Numbered from the stretch's first letter, positions 8,108 to 17,192 are shown. The stretch: 64,000 nucleotides of DNA from Rhodanobacter sp. FW104-R8 (GCF_001617365.1 NZ_LVJR01000022.1:1-64000); one strand, 5' to 3'. Program-made: numbers and translations. Notes: generated from the sequence alone by a model not told the origin.

Positions 8108-9520
8108 TCAGGGCATCACCGGCGGCACGTAGGTCAGGGTCAGCCCCAATAGCCACAGCATGCCCAGCACCAGCGGCACGTGCACCACCAGCTGCACGAA
8201 CGTGTAGCCCACCACGTCGCGCGCCTTCAACCCCAGCACGCCGAGCAGCGGCAGCATCCAGAACGGGTTGATCAGGTTCGGCAGCGCCTCGGCCGCGTTG
8301 TACACCTGCACCGCCCAGCCCAGGTGCACGTGCAGGTCGTTCGCCGCCTGCATCACGTACGGTGCCTCGACCAGCCACTTGCCGCCGCCGGACGGCACGA
8401 AGAAGCCGAGGATGGCCGAGTACGCGCCCATTACCGCGGGGAAGCTCTCGGTGCCGGCGACGTGCACGAACAGGTTCGACAGCCGGTGCGCCAGGGTGGC
8501 GCCGTCGGCGCCGGGCACGTGGGTGAGCAGCGCGGCGATGCCGCCGTACAGCGGGAACTGGATCAGCACGCCGGACGTGCTCGGCACCGCGCGGCCCACC
8601 GCATCGAGGAAGCTGCGCGGGCGCCAGTGCAGCAGGATGCCGAGGGTGAGGAACAGGAAATTGTAGGTGTTGAGGTTGGCGATCGCGGTGACCGCCGGCT
8701 TGCTGGCGAACTCGTGGCCCAGCCAGCCCAGCCCCAGCAGGCCGATCGCCAGCGCCAGCAGCGGGCTGTACTCCAGCCACTCGCCCGGCCGCGTGCGCGG
8801 CGGCAGCGCCGGCGTCGAGCTTTCCACCACGTCGAAATCCTGCGCAGTGCGCGCATTCGCGTCCGACGGCGCGGTGTACCAGCAGATCAGCAGCGACACC
8901 ACGATCAGCACCGCGGTCAGCACGATCGACTGCCACAGGAAGATCGTCTGGCTGAACGGCAATACGCCGGTGATCGCCAGCAGGCCCGGCGGCATGCTGG
9001 CCGGGTTCGCCTGCAACTGCGCCGCCGACGAGGACAGGCCCATCGCCCAGATCGCGCCCAGGCCGAGGTAGGCCGCCGCACCGGCGGCACGGTAATCCAT
9101 GCGCAGATCCTCGCGCCGCGCCAGCGCACGCACCAGCAGGCCGCCGAACACCAGCGAGAAGCCCCAGCTCAGCAGCGAGGCCAGCATGCTGACCAGCGCG
9201 ATGTACACGATCGCGCCGCGACCCGTGCGCGGCGCCCGCGCCAGGACGTCGATGAAGCGCGCCACCACCGGTGCGGTGGCCAGCACGTAGCCGCCGATCA
9301 CCACGAACGCCATCTGCATGGTGAACGGGATCAGGCTCCAGAAGCCGTCGCCGAATGCATTGACCGTCGCCGTTGGTGTGGCGCCGAAACCGAGGGCGGC
9401 CAGTGCCACCACCACCACGCCCAGCGCGGCGAACACCCAGGCATCCGGAAACCAGCGCTCCGACCATGCCGCGCTGCGCAATGCCACTCGCGCCATCCAG
9501 CCGTCCTGTCTCGCGTTCAT
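8108..9520 (-). CDS. Short-chain fatty acid transporter (AtoE family)
   Basis: A 470-residue polytopic inner-membrane protein with about 12 hydrophobic segments. Family-specific stretches include the N-terminal FGDGFWSLIPFTMQMAFVVI, the SGGGKWLVEAPYVMQAA motif and VQVYNAAEALPNLINPFWML near the C-terminus. These identify the AtoE/short-chain fatty acid transporter family, which imports acetoacetate or short-chain fatty acids in E. coli. The ATG at 9520 was chosen because GGAG is placed 6 bases before it. Longer in-frame upstream sequence is repeat-derived. No ato degradation genes are adjacent, so the physiological substrate is inferred only from the family. Confidence 0.9.
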   Translation of the reverse strand: MNARQDGWMARVALRSAAWSERWFPDAWVFAALGVVVVALAALGFGATPTATVNAFGDGFWSLIPFTMQMAFVVIGGYVLATAPVVARFIDVLARAPRTGRGAIVYIALVSMLASLLSWGFSLVFGGLLVRALARREDLRMDYRAAGAAAYLGLGAIWAMGLSSSAAQLQANPASMPPGLLAITGVLPFSQTIFLWQSIVLTAVLIVVSLLICWYTAPSDANARTAQDFDVVESSTPALPPRTRPGEWLEYSPLLALAIGLLGLGWLGHEFASKPAVTAIANLNTYNFLFLTLGILLHWRPRSFLDAVGRAVPSTSGVLIQFPLYGGIAALLTHVPGADGATLAHRLSNLFVHVAGTESFPAVMGAYSAILGFFVPSGGGKWLVEAPYVMQAANDLHVHLGWAVQVYNAAEALPNLINPFWMLPLLGVLGLKARDVVGYTFVQLVVHVPLVLGMLWLLGLTLTYVPPVMP

Positions 9521-9637
9521 GCTGCTCTCCGCCGGTGAATCACGACATCGTCGCGCCGCGGCGGCGGGGCGGGCAAGCCGACCATGGTCTAGCTTCAATG
9601 AAGCGAAACCAGCGCCGCCGCCAGGCGGCGCCACGTT

Positions 9638-9840
9638 GCCCCTCTCCCTGCAAAGCGGGGGGAGGTTGGCGACCGCAGGGAGTCCTTCGGGTGAGGGGGT
9701 AAAGCTTTTGACTTTGACTTTACGGCGAAGAGCAACCCCGCCCCGACCCTCCCCTGCGACCGAAGGAAGTCCCTTTGGGGCAAGCAGGGGAGGGAGTAAA
9801 AGCTGCGCCGCTCTGCTCCTTTCCCTGCTTTCGGGGGGCA
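9638..9840. repeat. Dispersed palindromic repeat, family A (copy 3)
   Basis: A roughly 200-bp cassette of CCCTCTCCCTGC-type and CCCTCCCCTGC-type palindromes. The internal junction reads GGGGGTAAAGCTTTTGAC and is followed by GAAGAGCAACCCCGCCCC. It separates two minus-strand transporter genes. It has no coding potential beyond chance frames. Confidence 0.7.
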
Positions 9841-9851
9841 AGGCTTCTGAC

Positions 9852-10763
9852 CTACCGCTTCTGCTTCGCCAGCGTGATCACCGCCACGCCAGCCAGGATG
9901 ATCGCCATGCCGGCCAGGTCGAACGTGCCTACGTGCTCGCCGGCCAGCAACACGCCGAACAGCACCGCCACCGGCGGGTTCACGTAGGCATAGCTGGTGG
10001 CCAGTGCCGGGCGGGTGTGTTTCAGCACATACAGGAACGCGCTGAACGCGATGATCGAACCGAACACCGCCAGATAGGCCAGCGCCAGCGTGGCGCGCAT
10101 GGTCGGGTGCGCGGGTAGGTGTTCGCCGCTGGCGAAGCCCACGGCCAGCAGGGCGACGCTGGCGCACAGCATCTGCGCGGCGGTGTTCATCGGGCCCGGC
10201 GGCATCACCCGGCGCCGGCTCCACACCGCGCCGAACGCCCAGGCTGCGGCCGCCGTCAGCAGGGCGGCCGCGCCCAGCGTCGAGCCGGCCAGGCTGCTGC
10301 CCAGGTTCAGCACGATCACGCCGGCGAAGCCGATCGCCAGGCCGATCGTCTCGCGCCGGTGCGGCCACTCGCCGTACATGCCGGAAAACAGCGCCGCGAA
10401 CAGCGGCATGCTGGCCACCGCCACGGCGGCGATGCCCGAACTCACCCTTTCCTCGGCGAAACACACCAGCCCGTTGCCCATGCCGAGCAGCAGCAGGCCG
10501 GTGATTGCCGCGTTGCGCCATTGCTCGCGTGTCGGCGGCGCCATGCCGCGCCAGCGCAGGAAGCCGTACAGCAGCACGCCCGCGCACAGGAAGCGCACGC
10601 CGGCGAGCAGGAACGGCGGCCAGCTTTCCAGCGCGAAGCGAATGCCCAGGTAGGTCGAACCCCAGATCACGTAGAGCGCCAGCAACGCCAGCGGAATCAG
10701 GACGCGGGAATCAGTCGGGCTGCGCGGCGTTTCCACCGCGACGGAGGCAGGCGTGTCGGACAT
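9852..10763 (-). CDS. EamA-family drug/metabolite exporter (YedA-like)
   Basis: A 303-residue inner-membrane protein with ten predicted helices arranged as two EamA repeats (about 22-150 and 165-300). ALYVIWGSTYLGIRFALE near the N-terminus and YAYVNPPVAVLFGVLLAGE near the C-terminus are classic for the YedA/RhaT-like branch of the drug/metabolite transporter superfamily. These proteins export amino acids or other metabolites. The substrate here is not evident. It ends directly after a family A repeat and is preceded by a divergent AT-poor spacer. Confidence 0.92.
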   Translation of the reverse strand: MSDTPASVAVETPRSPTDSRVLIPLALLALYVIWGSTYLGIRFALESWPPFLLAGVRFLCAGVLLYGFLRWRGMAPPTREQWRNAAITGLLLLGMGNGLVCFAEERVSSGIAAVAVASMPLFAALFSGMYGEWPHRRETIGLAIGFAGVIVLNLGSSLAGSTLGAAALLTAAAAWAFGAVWSRRRVMPPGPMNTAAQMLCASVALLAVGFASGEHLPAHPTMRATLALAYLAVFGSIIAFSAFLYVLKHTRPALATSYAYVNPPVAVLFGVLLAGEHVGTFDLAGMAIILAGVAVITLAKQKR

Positions 10764-10841
10764 GGGGGCGGATCGTGTGGGGACGGCGCATTATCCGCGC
10801 GTCCGTGCCGGCTGTCCGCAGCAGGTTGTCGAAAAACGCGA

Positions 10842-11117
10842 TCAGTGCGCGACCGGCCGCCCCTGGCGAATCACCACAAACTCGCCTTCCAGCACGGCCG
10901 GCTGCGCGTGCGCGTTGGATGCCGCCAGCTTTGCCGGGGCGCGGCCCTGCCTCCACTGGTGCACGGCCAGCAGCACCAGGCCGCCGACCAGCAGCACACC
11001 GGCCACCACCAGCCCGAACACCAGCAGCACGCCAAGCACCACCACGCCCAGCAGCAGCGACAGGGCACGGGCCAGCGGGTGGCGGGAGCGACGCAGGGAA
11101 GGCATGGCGAAGTACAT
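10842..11117 (-). CDS. Small membrane protein of unknown function
   Basis: A 91-residue protein with a basic N-terminus (MPSLRRSRHPLARAL) and two back-to-back hydrophobic helices (about residues 17-55), then a short soluble tail ending VLEGEFVVIRQGRPVAH. A second ATG five codons in is equally possible as the start. Codon use is like that of its neighbours and the frame is uninterrupted over its whole length, which supports a real gene. I do not recognise a family. It is divergent from the Rieske gene, with 78 bp between the starts. Confidence 0.6.
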   Translation of the reverse strand: MYFAMPSLRRSRHPLARALSLLLGVVVLGVLLVFGLVVAGVLLVGGLVLLAVHQWRQGRAPAKLAASNAHAQPAVLEGEFVVIRQGRPVAH

Positions 11118-11195
11118 GTGTTAAAAATCCGTGTGGTAAAATCAACGACTTACGCGTACAACCATGGGGCCATCCGGCCCGCGAGGCAAGTGCCG

Positions 11196-11564
11196 ATGGA
11201 TACATCCTTTCCCGTCGAATCGTCCAGCCGCCCGCTGCTGTGCCGGCTGGACGAGATCCCCGACGGCGGCGCCACCGCGGTCGATGCCGTGCTGGCCGAT
11301 GGCGAGGAAAACCTGATCCTGCTGCGCCGCGGCGCCGAAGTGCGCGGTTACCTCAACATATGCCCCCACGCCGGCCGCCGCCTCGATTACGCCCCCGGCA
11401 AGTTCCTGCTGAAGAACGACACCCTGATCTGCGCCGTGCATGGCGCCACCTTCGACCGGGCCGACGGCCTGTGCATCGCCGGCCCGTGCCGCGGCGAGCA
11501 CCTGCGCGTGGTGGCGGTAAGGGTGGAGGCGGGCGAGGTGAGGCTGGCGCAAGACACCGCCTGA
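11196..11564 (+). CDS. Rieske [2Fe-2S] domain protein
   Basis: A 122-residue soluble protein consisting of one Rieske domain. The two cluster motifs are visible: CPHAGRRLDY (Cys-x-His) at about residue 51 and CAVHGATFDRADGLC (Cys-x2-His) at about residue 72. They are separated by the usual length of about 18 residues. It resembles stand-alone ferredoxin components of the NirD/BphF-like type, with no signal peptide and no disulfide-forming cysteine pattern of the bc1 type. It likely passes electrons to an unidentified oxidoreductase encoded elsewhere. The ATG at 11196 is the first in frame after the divergent promoter region. Confidence 0.88.
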   Translation: MDTSFPVESSSRPLLCRLDEIPDGGATAVDAVLADGEENLILLRRGAEVRGYLNICPHAGRRLDYAPGKFLLKNDTLICAVHGATFDRADGLCIAGPCRGEHLRVVAVRVEAGEVRLAQDTA

Positions 11565-11604
11565 TCAGGCACGGTCGGCGGCCGGCCGCCGATGCGGACA
11601 GAGA

Positions 11605-12873
11605 CTACAGCCGGCCGTCGACCATGGCGGCCGGAAGCAGGCTCTTGATATCGAACAGGGCGCAGTGCTCGCGGCCGAAGCGGCGGATGCCCTCGCTGCC
11701 CAGGTCGAGGAAGGTCTGGTGCGCCACGGCCAGCACGATGGCATCGTAACTGCCGGCAGTGGGGGCATCGACCGGGTGGATGCCGAGTTTCTCCTTGGCC
11801 TCGGCGGGATCGGCCCAGGGGTCGTACACGTCCACCCGGGCATGCGCGGTTTCGAGTTCGCGCACGATTTCCACCACGCGGGTATTGCGCAGGTCCGGGC
11901 AGTTCTCCTTGAAGGTCAGGCCCAGCACCAGGATGCGCGAGTCGACCACGTGGATGCGCTTGTTCGCCATCAGGCGCATCACCCGGTGCGCCACGTGAAG
12001 GCCCATGCGGCTGTTGATGCGGCGGGCGGTGAGGATCAGCTCGGCGTTGTAGCCGAGGATGGTGGCCTTGTGGGTGAGGTAGTACGGGTCCACGCCGATG
12101 CAGTGGCCGCCGACCAGGCCGGGCTTGAACGGCAGGAAATTCCACTTGGTGCCGGCGGCGTCGAGCACGTCCTGGGTGTCGATGCCCATGGTGTTGAAGA
12201 TCATCGCCAGCTCGTTGACCAGTGCGATGTTGACGTCGCGCTGGGTGTTCTCGATGACCTTGGCCGCCTCGGCCACCTTGATGCTGGACGCCTTGTGCGT
12301 GCCGGCGGTGATGATGCGCCGGTACAGCGCGTCGACGAAGTCGGCCGTCTCCGCGGTGGAGCCGGAGGTGATCTTGGTGATCGTGGGCAGCCGGTGCAGC
12401 TTGTCGCCGGGGTTGATCCGCTCGGGGCTGTAGCCGCAGGTGAAGTCGTGGTTGAAACGCAGTCCCGAGACCCGCTCCAGCACCGGCACGCAGATCTCCT
12501 CGGTGGTGCCGGGGTAGACGGTGGACTCGTAAATCACGATGTCGCCGCGCTTGAGCACGCTGCCGATGCTGGCGCTGGCGCTTTCCAGCGGGCGCATGTC
12601 CGGCCGGTTCGCCTCGTCGACCGGGGTGGGCACGGTGACGATGAACACGTTGCACCCCGCGATGTCCCGCACGTCGGTGGTGAAGCTGAGCCGGCCGGCC
12701 GCGGCGAGCTCTTCGGCCGAGGTCTCGAGCGTGTGGTCGCGGCCTTGGCGCAGTTCGTCGACCCGGCTGGCACTGGTGTCGAAGCCGACGGTGTCCAACT
12801 GGCGGCCGAACTCCACTGCAAGCGGCAGCCCGACGTAGCCGAGCCCGACGAGGGCAATCCTGGGTTCGTTCAC
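11605..12873 (-). CDS. UDP-sugar 6-dehydrogenase, TviB/WbpA type
   Basis: A 422-residue nucleotide-sugar dehydrogenase. It has an N-terminal NAD-binding motif GLGYVGLPLA (about 11-20), a central helix with KVIENTQRDVNIALVNELAM, the catalytic cysteine in GGHCIGVDPYYL, and a C-terminal UDP-binding domain starting ILVLGLTFKENCPD. CGYSPERINPGDKLH is characteristic of the TviB/WbpA/CapL branch, which oxidises UDP-N-acetyl-hexosamines to the uronic acid. That suggests a role in capsule, O-antigen or exopolysaccharide precursor supply. The start is GTG, with GGGGA about 8 bases before it. No glycosyltransferases are adjacent, which is unusual. Confidence 0.92.
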   Translation of the reverse strand: MNEPRIALVGLGYVGLPLAVEFGRQLDTVGFDTSASRVDELRQGRDHTLETSAEELAAAGRLSFTTDVRDIAGCNVFIVTVPTPVDEANRPDMRPLESASASIGSVLKRGDIVIYESTVYPGTTEEICVPVLERVSGLRFNHDFTCGYSPERINPGDKLHRLPTITKITSGSTAETADFVDALYRRIITAGTHKASSIKVAEAAKVIENTQRDVNIALVNELAMIFNTMGIDTQDVLDAAGTKWNFLPFKPGLVGGHCIGVDPYYLTHKATILGYNAELILTARRINSRMGLHVAHRVMRLMANKRIHVVDSRILVLGLTFKENCPDLRNTRVVEIVRELETAHARVDVYDPWADPAEAKEKLGIHPVDAPTAGSYDAIVLAVAHQTFLDLGSEGIRRFGREHCALFDIKSLLPAAMVDGRL

Positions 12874-12974
12874 GCGATTTCCCCTGTTTGCGGAAGGCGA
12901 CGCATCATGCGGCGCGCGGTCTGGCGGCGAAAATACCAGCGATGCGGGCCGCTGTCGCTTGCCCGGCGCGTATT

Positions 12975-14816
12975 TCAGCGGAACAGCAGGTTGATCGCGA
13001 GCAGGGTGACGACGAGGACCAGGAAGGTCAGCGGCAGGCCCACGCGCAGGAAATCCTTGCCCTTGTAGCCGCCGGGGCCGGTGACCATCATCAGCGCGGG
13101 ATGGCCGGAGCTGAGCAGGAAGGTGTTGGAGGAGGACACCGCCACGATCAGCGCGTAGGCCGAGGGGTTGCCGCCGGTGGCGACGGCCACGCTGATCGCG
13201 ATCGGCACCATCATCACGGTGGCGCCGACGTTGGACATCACCTGCGAGAACAGCAGGGTTAGCACGGCCAGGCACAGCTGCAGCAGCCACGGCGACGCGC
13301 TGCCCAGATGCTCCAGCACCACCTGGGCGATCCACGCGGCGGTGCCGGTGGCGTCCATCGACCAGCCCAGCGGGATCAGGCAGGCGGTGACGAAGATCGT
13401 CTTCCAGTTGATCGCCTTGTACGCCTCGTCCATGTTCAGCACGCCGGTGAGCAGCATGCCGATCGCGCCGGTCATCATCGCCACCGACAGGTCGAGGTTG
13501 GTGAACAGCGCCAGGCACTTCGCCAGCACGAAGAAGCCCACCGCCTGCCAGATCTTGCCGGGGCGCTGCTGCTCCTTGGGGATGTCGGTGACGACGACCA
13601 GGTCGCGGTCTTCCGCGGCCAGCGACAGGTCGCGCCAGTTGCTGTGCAGCACCACGGTGTCGCCGGCGCGCAGGCTGACCGAGCGCACGTCGTCGCGCAG
13701 TACCTGGTCGCCGCGGTTCACCGCCAGCACCGAGATGCCGAAGCGCTTGCGCAGGCGCAGCTCGCCCACGGTGTGCCTGATGAAGCGCGATACCGGCGGA
13801 ATCACCACTTCGGAAATGCCGGCGCGGGTCGGGTTGAACAACTCGCCGAGCTGGCGCATGCGGGTGGACAGCCGGCACAGCTGGTTGTTGGCGAACTGGT
13901 TCAGCTGCTCGCGCGGGCCGAGCACGCCGAGTACCGAGCCGACCCAGATCACAAGGTCGGCCGGCGGCGCCATACGCGCCTCGTTGCCGCTCTTGATCGC
14001 CAGGATCAGCGGGGCGCCGTGCAGTTGCTCCACCTCGCCGATGCTCATGCCGACGAGCGGGCTTTCCGCGGTGACGGTGAGCTCGGCGGTTTCGCCGACG
14101 ATGCCGTAGGTCTCGGCGAAGTAGCTCTCGGTGCGCCCGGGCGTCACCTTCAGCCGCTCGTCCTCGTGCCCGGGCAGCAGCCTGTGGCCGAAGAAGTAGA
14201 AATAACCCACGCCCAGCAGCGCCAGCGCCAGGCCGATCGGGGTGACGCTGAACAGGCCGAACTTCGGGATGGTGTGCGCGCCCGGCGGCAGGTTCACGTT
14301 GGCGCTGGCGATCAGGTCGTTCAGCACGATCAGCGGCGAATTCGCGATCAGCGTGGTGTTGGTGGCGGTGAGGATGCAGAACGCCATCGGCAGCAGCAGC
14401 CGCGACAACGGCACGCCGGTGCGCGCCGCCAGCCGGCTGCTGACCGGGATCATCAGCGCCGCCAGCGCCTGGCTGGGGATCACCGCGCTGAACAGGCTGG
14501 CAACCAGGTTGATCACCATGCCGAGGCGCGATTCCACGCCACGCGCCATGCGCATCACGAAGTTCGCGGTGAGGCTGAGCACGCCGGCGCGGTCGAGCCC
14601 CTCGCCCATGATCATGATCGCGATGATCGCGATCACCGCGTTGCCGGCGAAGCCGTTGAAAACGCGGTCGGATGGGATCAACCCGGTCAGCCCGATCACC
14701 ACCACCACCAGCAGCGCCACCATGTCGGCGCGGATCCACTCCAGTACCAGCATCAGCATGGTGAAGCCCACCAGCCCGAGTACCAGGACCATTTCGGGGG
14801 TGAGCGAGAGTGCCAC
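12975..14816 (-). CDS. SLC13-family transporter with RCK_C domains
   Basis: A 613-residue inner-membrane protein. Five to six helices (about 8-190) come first. A cytoplasmic insert of about 200 residues with two RCK/TrkA-C-like subdomains (about 215-385) follows, then a second membrane half (about 400-612). Family features include NTTLIANSPLIVLNDL in the first half and a matching TGGNPSAYALIVAVSSSNTFLL segment in the second, the paired Asn/Thr signatures of the divalent anion:sodium symporter fold. Such proteins carry sulfate, dicarboxylates or related anions. The exact substrate is not evident. It is on the same strand as the dehydrogenase, about 100 bp upstream of it. Confidence 0.9.
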   Translation of the reverse strand: MALSLTPEMVLVLGLVGFTMLMLVLEWIRADMVALLVVVVIGLTGLIPSDRVFNGFAGNAVIAIIAIMIMGEGLDRAGVLSLTANFVMRMARGVESRLGMVINLVASLFSAVIPSQALAALMIPVSSRLAARTGVPLSRLLLPMAFCILTATNTTLIANSPLIVLNDLIASANVNLPPGAHTIPKFGLFSVTPIGLALALLGVGYFYFFGHRLLPGHEDERLKVTPGRTESYFAETYGIVGETAELTVTAESPLVGMSIGEVEQLHGAPLILAIKSGNEARMAPPADLVIWVGSVLGVLGPREQLNQFANNQLCRLSTRMRQLGELFNPTRAGISEVVIPPVSRFIRHTVGELRLRKRFGISVLAVNRGDQVLRDDVRSVSLRAGDTVVLHSNWRDLSLAAEDRDLVVVTDIPKEQQRPGKIWQAVGFFVLAKCLALFTNLDLSVAMMTGAIGMLLTGVLNMDEAYKAINWKTIFVTACLIPLGWSMDATGTAAWIAQVVLEHLGSASPWLLQLCLAVLTLLFSQVMSNVGATVMMVPIAISVAVATGGNPSAYALIVAVSSSNTFLLSSGHPALMMVTGPGGYKGKDFLRVGLPLTFLVLVVTLLAINLLFR

Positions 14817-14944
14817 TAGCCGACGTCCCGGAAGGGCAGCGGGCTACGGCGGATACGGCGGGGCAGTGGAAGCTTCACGCTGCTGTCGATTCGTCCCTGG
14901 GCGGATGACCGTGAGTATAAGCGGGGTGGTGCGCTAGCTGGTGA

Positions 14945-15083
14945 ACCCAAGGCCAAGAGCGAACCCCTCCCCGACCCTCCCCTGCCTTGCAGGGGAGGGA
15001 GCACAACACAGTGGCGTGAGAGTACTGATTTTTGCTCCTCCCCCTGCCTGCAGGGGGAGGTTGGGAGGGGGTTAGGCTTTTCC
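14945..15083. repeat. Family A repeat cassette, left flank of DUF559 gene
   Basis: The cassette starts with AGAGCGAACCCC, includes CCCTCCCCTGC/GCAGGGGAGGG and CTCCCCCTGC/GCAGGGGGAG palindromes, and finishes with GGGGGTTAGGCTTTT 28 bases before the DUF559 start. Read in reverse complement, its two ends match the ends of the cassette on the other side of the gene. Confidence 0.7.
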
Positions 15084-15110
15084 GCATTCAACCCCAGCGA
15101 AGGACTCGCC

Positions 15111-15458
15111 ATGCAGCGCATATGGATCAATGCCCGCCGCCTGCGCAACGACAGCACCGATGCCGAGCGTCGTCTGTGGTACTTCCTGCGCCGACAGCAG
15201 CTGGGCGGGCACAAGTTCCGCCGCCAGTATCCGCTGGCTGGCTACATCGCGGACTTCGTCTGCGTGTCGGCGAGGCTGGTGGTCGAGCTGGATGGCGGGC
15301 AGCATCTCGATGCGCTGGCGTACGACCAGCGACGCACCGCGGCCTTGCGGCGCGAAGGTTATCGCGTGCTGCGCTTCTGGAACGACGACGTGCTGCTGCG
15401 CACGGAGGATGTGGTGGCGGAGATTTTTCGGGTGCTGGAGGAAAGGTCAAAAGCTTGA
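15111..15458 (+). CDS. DUF559 (VSR-like endonuclease fold) protein
   Basis: A 115-residue single-domain protein of the DUF559 family, related in fold to very-short-patch-repair endonucleases. It opens with the family pattern of NARRLRNDSTDAERRLWYFL. The core FRRQYPLAGYIADFVCVSARLVVELDGGQH gives the Asp and Glu-x-Asp residues expected of a PD-(D/E)xK-like site, and the closing YRVLRFWNDDVL is also conserved. Function is not established for the family. The gene lies between inverted copies of a genome-dispersed repeat, and its last codons (Ser-Lys-Ala-stop) fall inside the right-hand copy. Confidence 0.85.
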   Translation: MQRIWINARRLRNDSTDAERRLWYFLRRQQLGGHKFRRQYPLAGYIADFVCVSARLVVELDGGQHLDALAYDQRRTAALRREGYRVLRFWNDDVLLRTEDVVAEIFRVLEERSKA

Positions 15459-15630
15459 CCCCACCCCAACCCTCCCCTACTGCGTAGGGGAGGGAGAACA
15501 GCTGGCATCGCTTCCTCCCCAGCTTGCCGGGAGAACAGCTGGCATCGCTTCCTCCCCTGCTTGCAGGGAGAAAAACTGGCATTGCTCCCTCCCCTGCGCA
15601 GTAGGGGAGGGCCGGGGTGGGGTCGCTCTT
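15446..15630. repeat. Family A repeat cassette with 37-bp tandem units, right flank of DUF559 gene
   Basis: The cassette starts AAAAGCTTGACCCCACCCC and ends GGGGTGGGGTCGCTCTTC, the reverse-complement order of the left-flank cassette. Internally, GGGAGA followed by AACAGCTGGCATCGCTT-like sequence recurs at 15492, 15529 and 15566, a 37-bp period in three units. The first two units are nearly identical and the third is diverged. The convergent trmB gene ends just beyond it. Confidence 0.7.
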
Positions 15631-15633
15631 CGC

Positions 15634-16338
15634 TCAAACCTTCCGGTACAACAAATCCCACACCCCATGCCCCAGCTTCAGTCCGCGCCGCTCGAAGTGG
15701 GTTTCGATGCGCCATTCCGGCTTTTCGGCGTACTGGCCCGGGCCGGTGGCGTTGCGCCAGCCCGGGGCGGCTTCCATCACCTCGAGCATGTGCTCGGCGT
15801 AGGGCTGCCAGTCGGTGGCCAGGTGCAGCAGGCCGCCGGGGGCCATGCGCGAGGCGAGCAGGGCGACGAAGGCCGGCTGGATGATGCGGCGCTTGTTGTG
15901 GCGCTTCTTGTGCCATGGGTCGGGGAACCAGATGCGCGCCTCGGCCAGGCTGTCGGCGGCGATCTCGTGTTCCAGCACCTCGACCGCGTCGTGCTTGTAC
16001 AGCCGCACGTTGGCGGCGCCGCGCGCGGCCAGCGCATTCATCAGCCGGCCCACGCCGGGGCCGTGCACCTCGACGCCGATGAAGTCGCGCGACAGGTCGT
16101 GCTCGCTGGCCCAGGCCAGCGCCTCGCCGTTGCCGAAACCGATCTCCAGCACCAGCGGTGCCCGCCGGCCGAAACTGGCGGCGAAATCGTGCGCCGCGCC
16201 GCGGTAGTCGATACCGTAGCGCGACCACAGCGTGTCGAACGCGCGTTGTTGCGCCGGCGTCATGCGCCCCTCGCGCAGCACGAAACTGCGGATGCGGCGC
16301 AGGTGTTCGGGAGCCTCGTGGTGGGGCGTGTCGGTCAT
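15634..16338 (-). CDS. trmB: tRNA (guanine-N7-)-methyltransferase TrmB
   Basis: A 234-residue enzyme that uses S-adenosylmethionine to make m7G46 in tRNA variable loops. The SAM-binding motif [11 protein letters not shown] (about 67-77) and the signature [18 protein letters not shown] (about 137-154) are both clear, as is the [10 protein letters not shown] segment near the C-terminus. Size matches proteobacterial TrmB. The ATG at 16338 gives the family's usual N-terminal extension ([17 protein letters not shown]). It is 53 bp downstream of thiG on the same strand, consistent with a thiS-thiG-trmB transcript. Confidence 0.96.
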   Translation of the reverse strand: MTDTPHHEAPEHLRRIRSFVLREGRMTPAQQRAFDTLWSRYGIDYRGAAHDFAASFGRRAPLVLEIGFGNGEALAWASEHDLSRDFIGVEVHGPGVGRLMNALAARGAANVRLYKHDAVEVLEHEIAADSLAEARIWFPDPWHKKRHNKRRIIQPAFVALLASRMAPGGLLHLATDWQPYAEHMLEVMEAAPGWRNATGPGQYAEKPEWRIETHFERRGLKLGHGVWDLLYRKV

Positions 16339-16391
16339 GCGGGGTCCGGGGAGGGCGGCTTCCAGCACCTCCCGTGCAGAGGAGCCTGGGC

Positions 16392-17192
16392 TCAGCCGAT
16401 GGTGCCGTCGATCGGGCTGGAGGCGGAGGCGTAGCGCTTGCGCGGGATGCGCCCGGCCCTGAACGCGGCGCGGCCGGCCTGGATCGCCAGCTTCATCGCA
16501 TGCGCCATCAGCACCGGGTCGCGCGCGCCGGCGATCGCGGTGTTCATCAGCACGCCGTCGCAGCCCAGCTCCATCGCGATCGCCGCGTCGGAGGCGGTGC
16601 CCACGCCGGCGTCGACGATGATCGGCACCTTCGCGTTCTCGATGATCTCCAGCAGGTTGTAGCGGTTCTGGATGCCCAGGCCCGAACCGATCGGCGCGGC
16701 CAGCGGCATCACCGCGACGCAGCCGATCTGCTCCAGCCGCTTGGCGAGGATCGGGTCGTCGCTGGTGTAGACCATCACCTCGAAACCGTCGGCGACCAGT
16801 TCCTCGGCGGCCTTCAGCGTCTCCACCACGTCGGGGAACAGCGTCTTCTGGTCGCCGAGCACTTCCAGCTTCACCAGCCGGTGGCCGTCCAGCAGCTCGC
16901 GCGCCAGCTTGCACGTGCGCACCGCATCGGCCGCGTTGTAGCAGCCGGCGGTGTTCGGCAGCAGGGTGAATTCGCCCGGCGGCAACGCATCGATCAGGCT
17001 GGGCGCGGAGGGATCCTGGCCGATGTTCACGCGGCGGATCGCCACCGTGACGATCTCCGCGCCGGCAGCCAGCGAGGCGGCGCGCGTCTCGTCGAAGTCC
17101 CGGTATTTGCCGGTGCCGGTGAGCAGGCGCGAGCCGTAGCTTTTCCCGGCGATGATCAGCGGGTCGGTCGGAGCGGTGGTCTTGAGGTTCAT
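16392..17192 (-). CDS. thiG: Thiazole synthase ThiG
   Basis: A 266-residue TIM-barrel enzyme that forms the thiazole phosphate moiety of thiamine from 1-deoxy-D-xylulose 5-phosphate, dehydroglycine and ThiS thiocarboxylate. Diagnostic segments are [13 protein letters not shown] near the N-terminus, the Schiff-base lysine in VKLEVLGD (about 100-107), [14 protein letters not shown], and [18 protein letters not shown]. The ATG at 17192 was chosen over one seven codons upstream because family alignments begin close to [15 protein letters not shown]. It lies 33 bp downstream of thiS, as in many proteobacteria. Confidence 0.97.
   Translation of the reverse strand: MNLKTTAPTDPLIIAGKSYGSRLLTGTGKYRDFDETRAASLAAGAEIVTVAIRRVNIGQDPSAPSLIDALPPGEFTLLPNTAGCYNAADAVRTCKLARELLDGHRLVKLEVLGDQKTLFPDVVETLKAAEELVADGFEVMVYTSDDPILAKRLEQIGCVAVMPLAAPIGSGLGIQNRYNLLEIIENAKVPIIVDAGVGTASDAAIAMELGCDGVLMNTAIAGARDPVLMAHAMKLAIQAGRAAFRAGRIPRKRYASASSPIDGTIG

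Noticed and set aside
5190-9467. A 1425-codon minus-strand frame across the ABC operon and the AtoE-type gene
   Set aside because: The plus-strand permease genes account for the sequence. The frame's His/Gln/Arg/Asp-rich text is a by-product of G/C-rich codon bias.
11605-14816. Polysaccharide biosynthesis cluster around the nucleotide-sugar dehydrogenase
   Set aside because: No glycosyltransferase, flippase, polymerase or epimerase gene lies nearby. The neighbour is an anion transporter.
15492-15602. CRISPR array suggested by a regular 37-bp period
   Set aside because: The units follow each other directly without unique spacers, only three are present, they are part of a palindromic dispersed repeat, and no cas gene is in the window.
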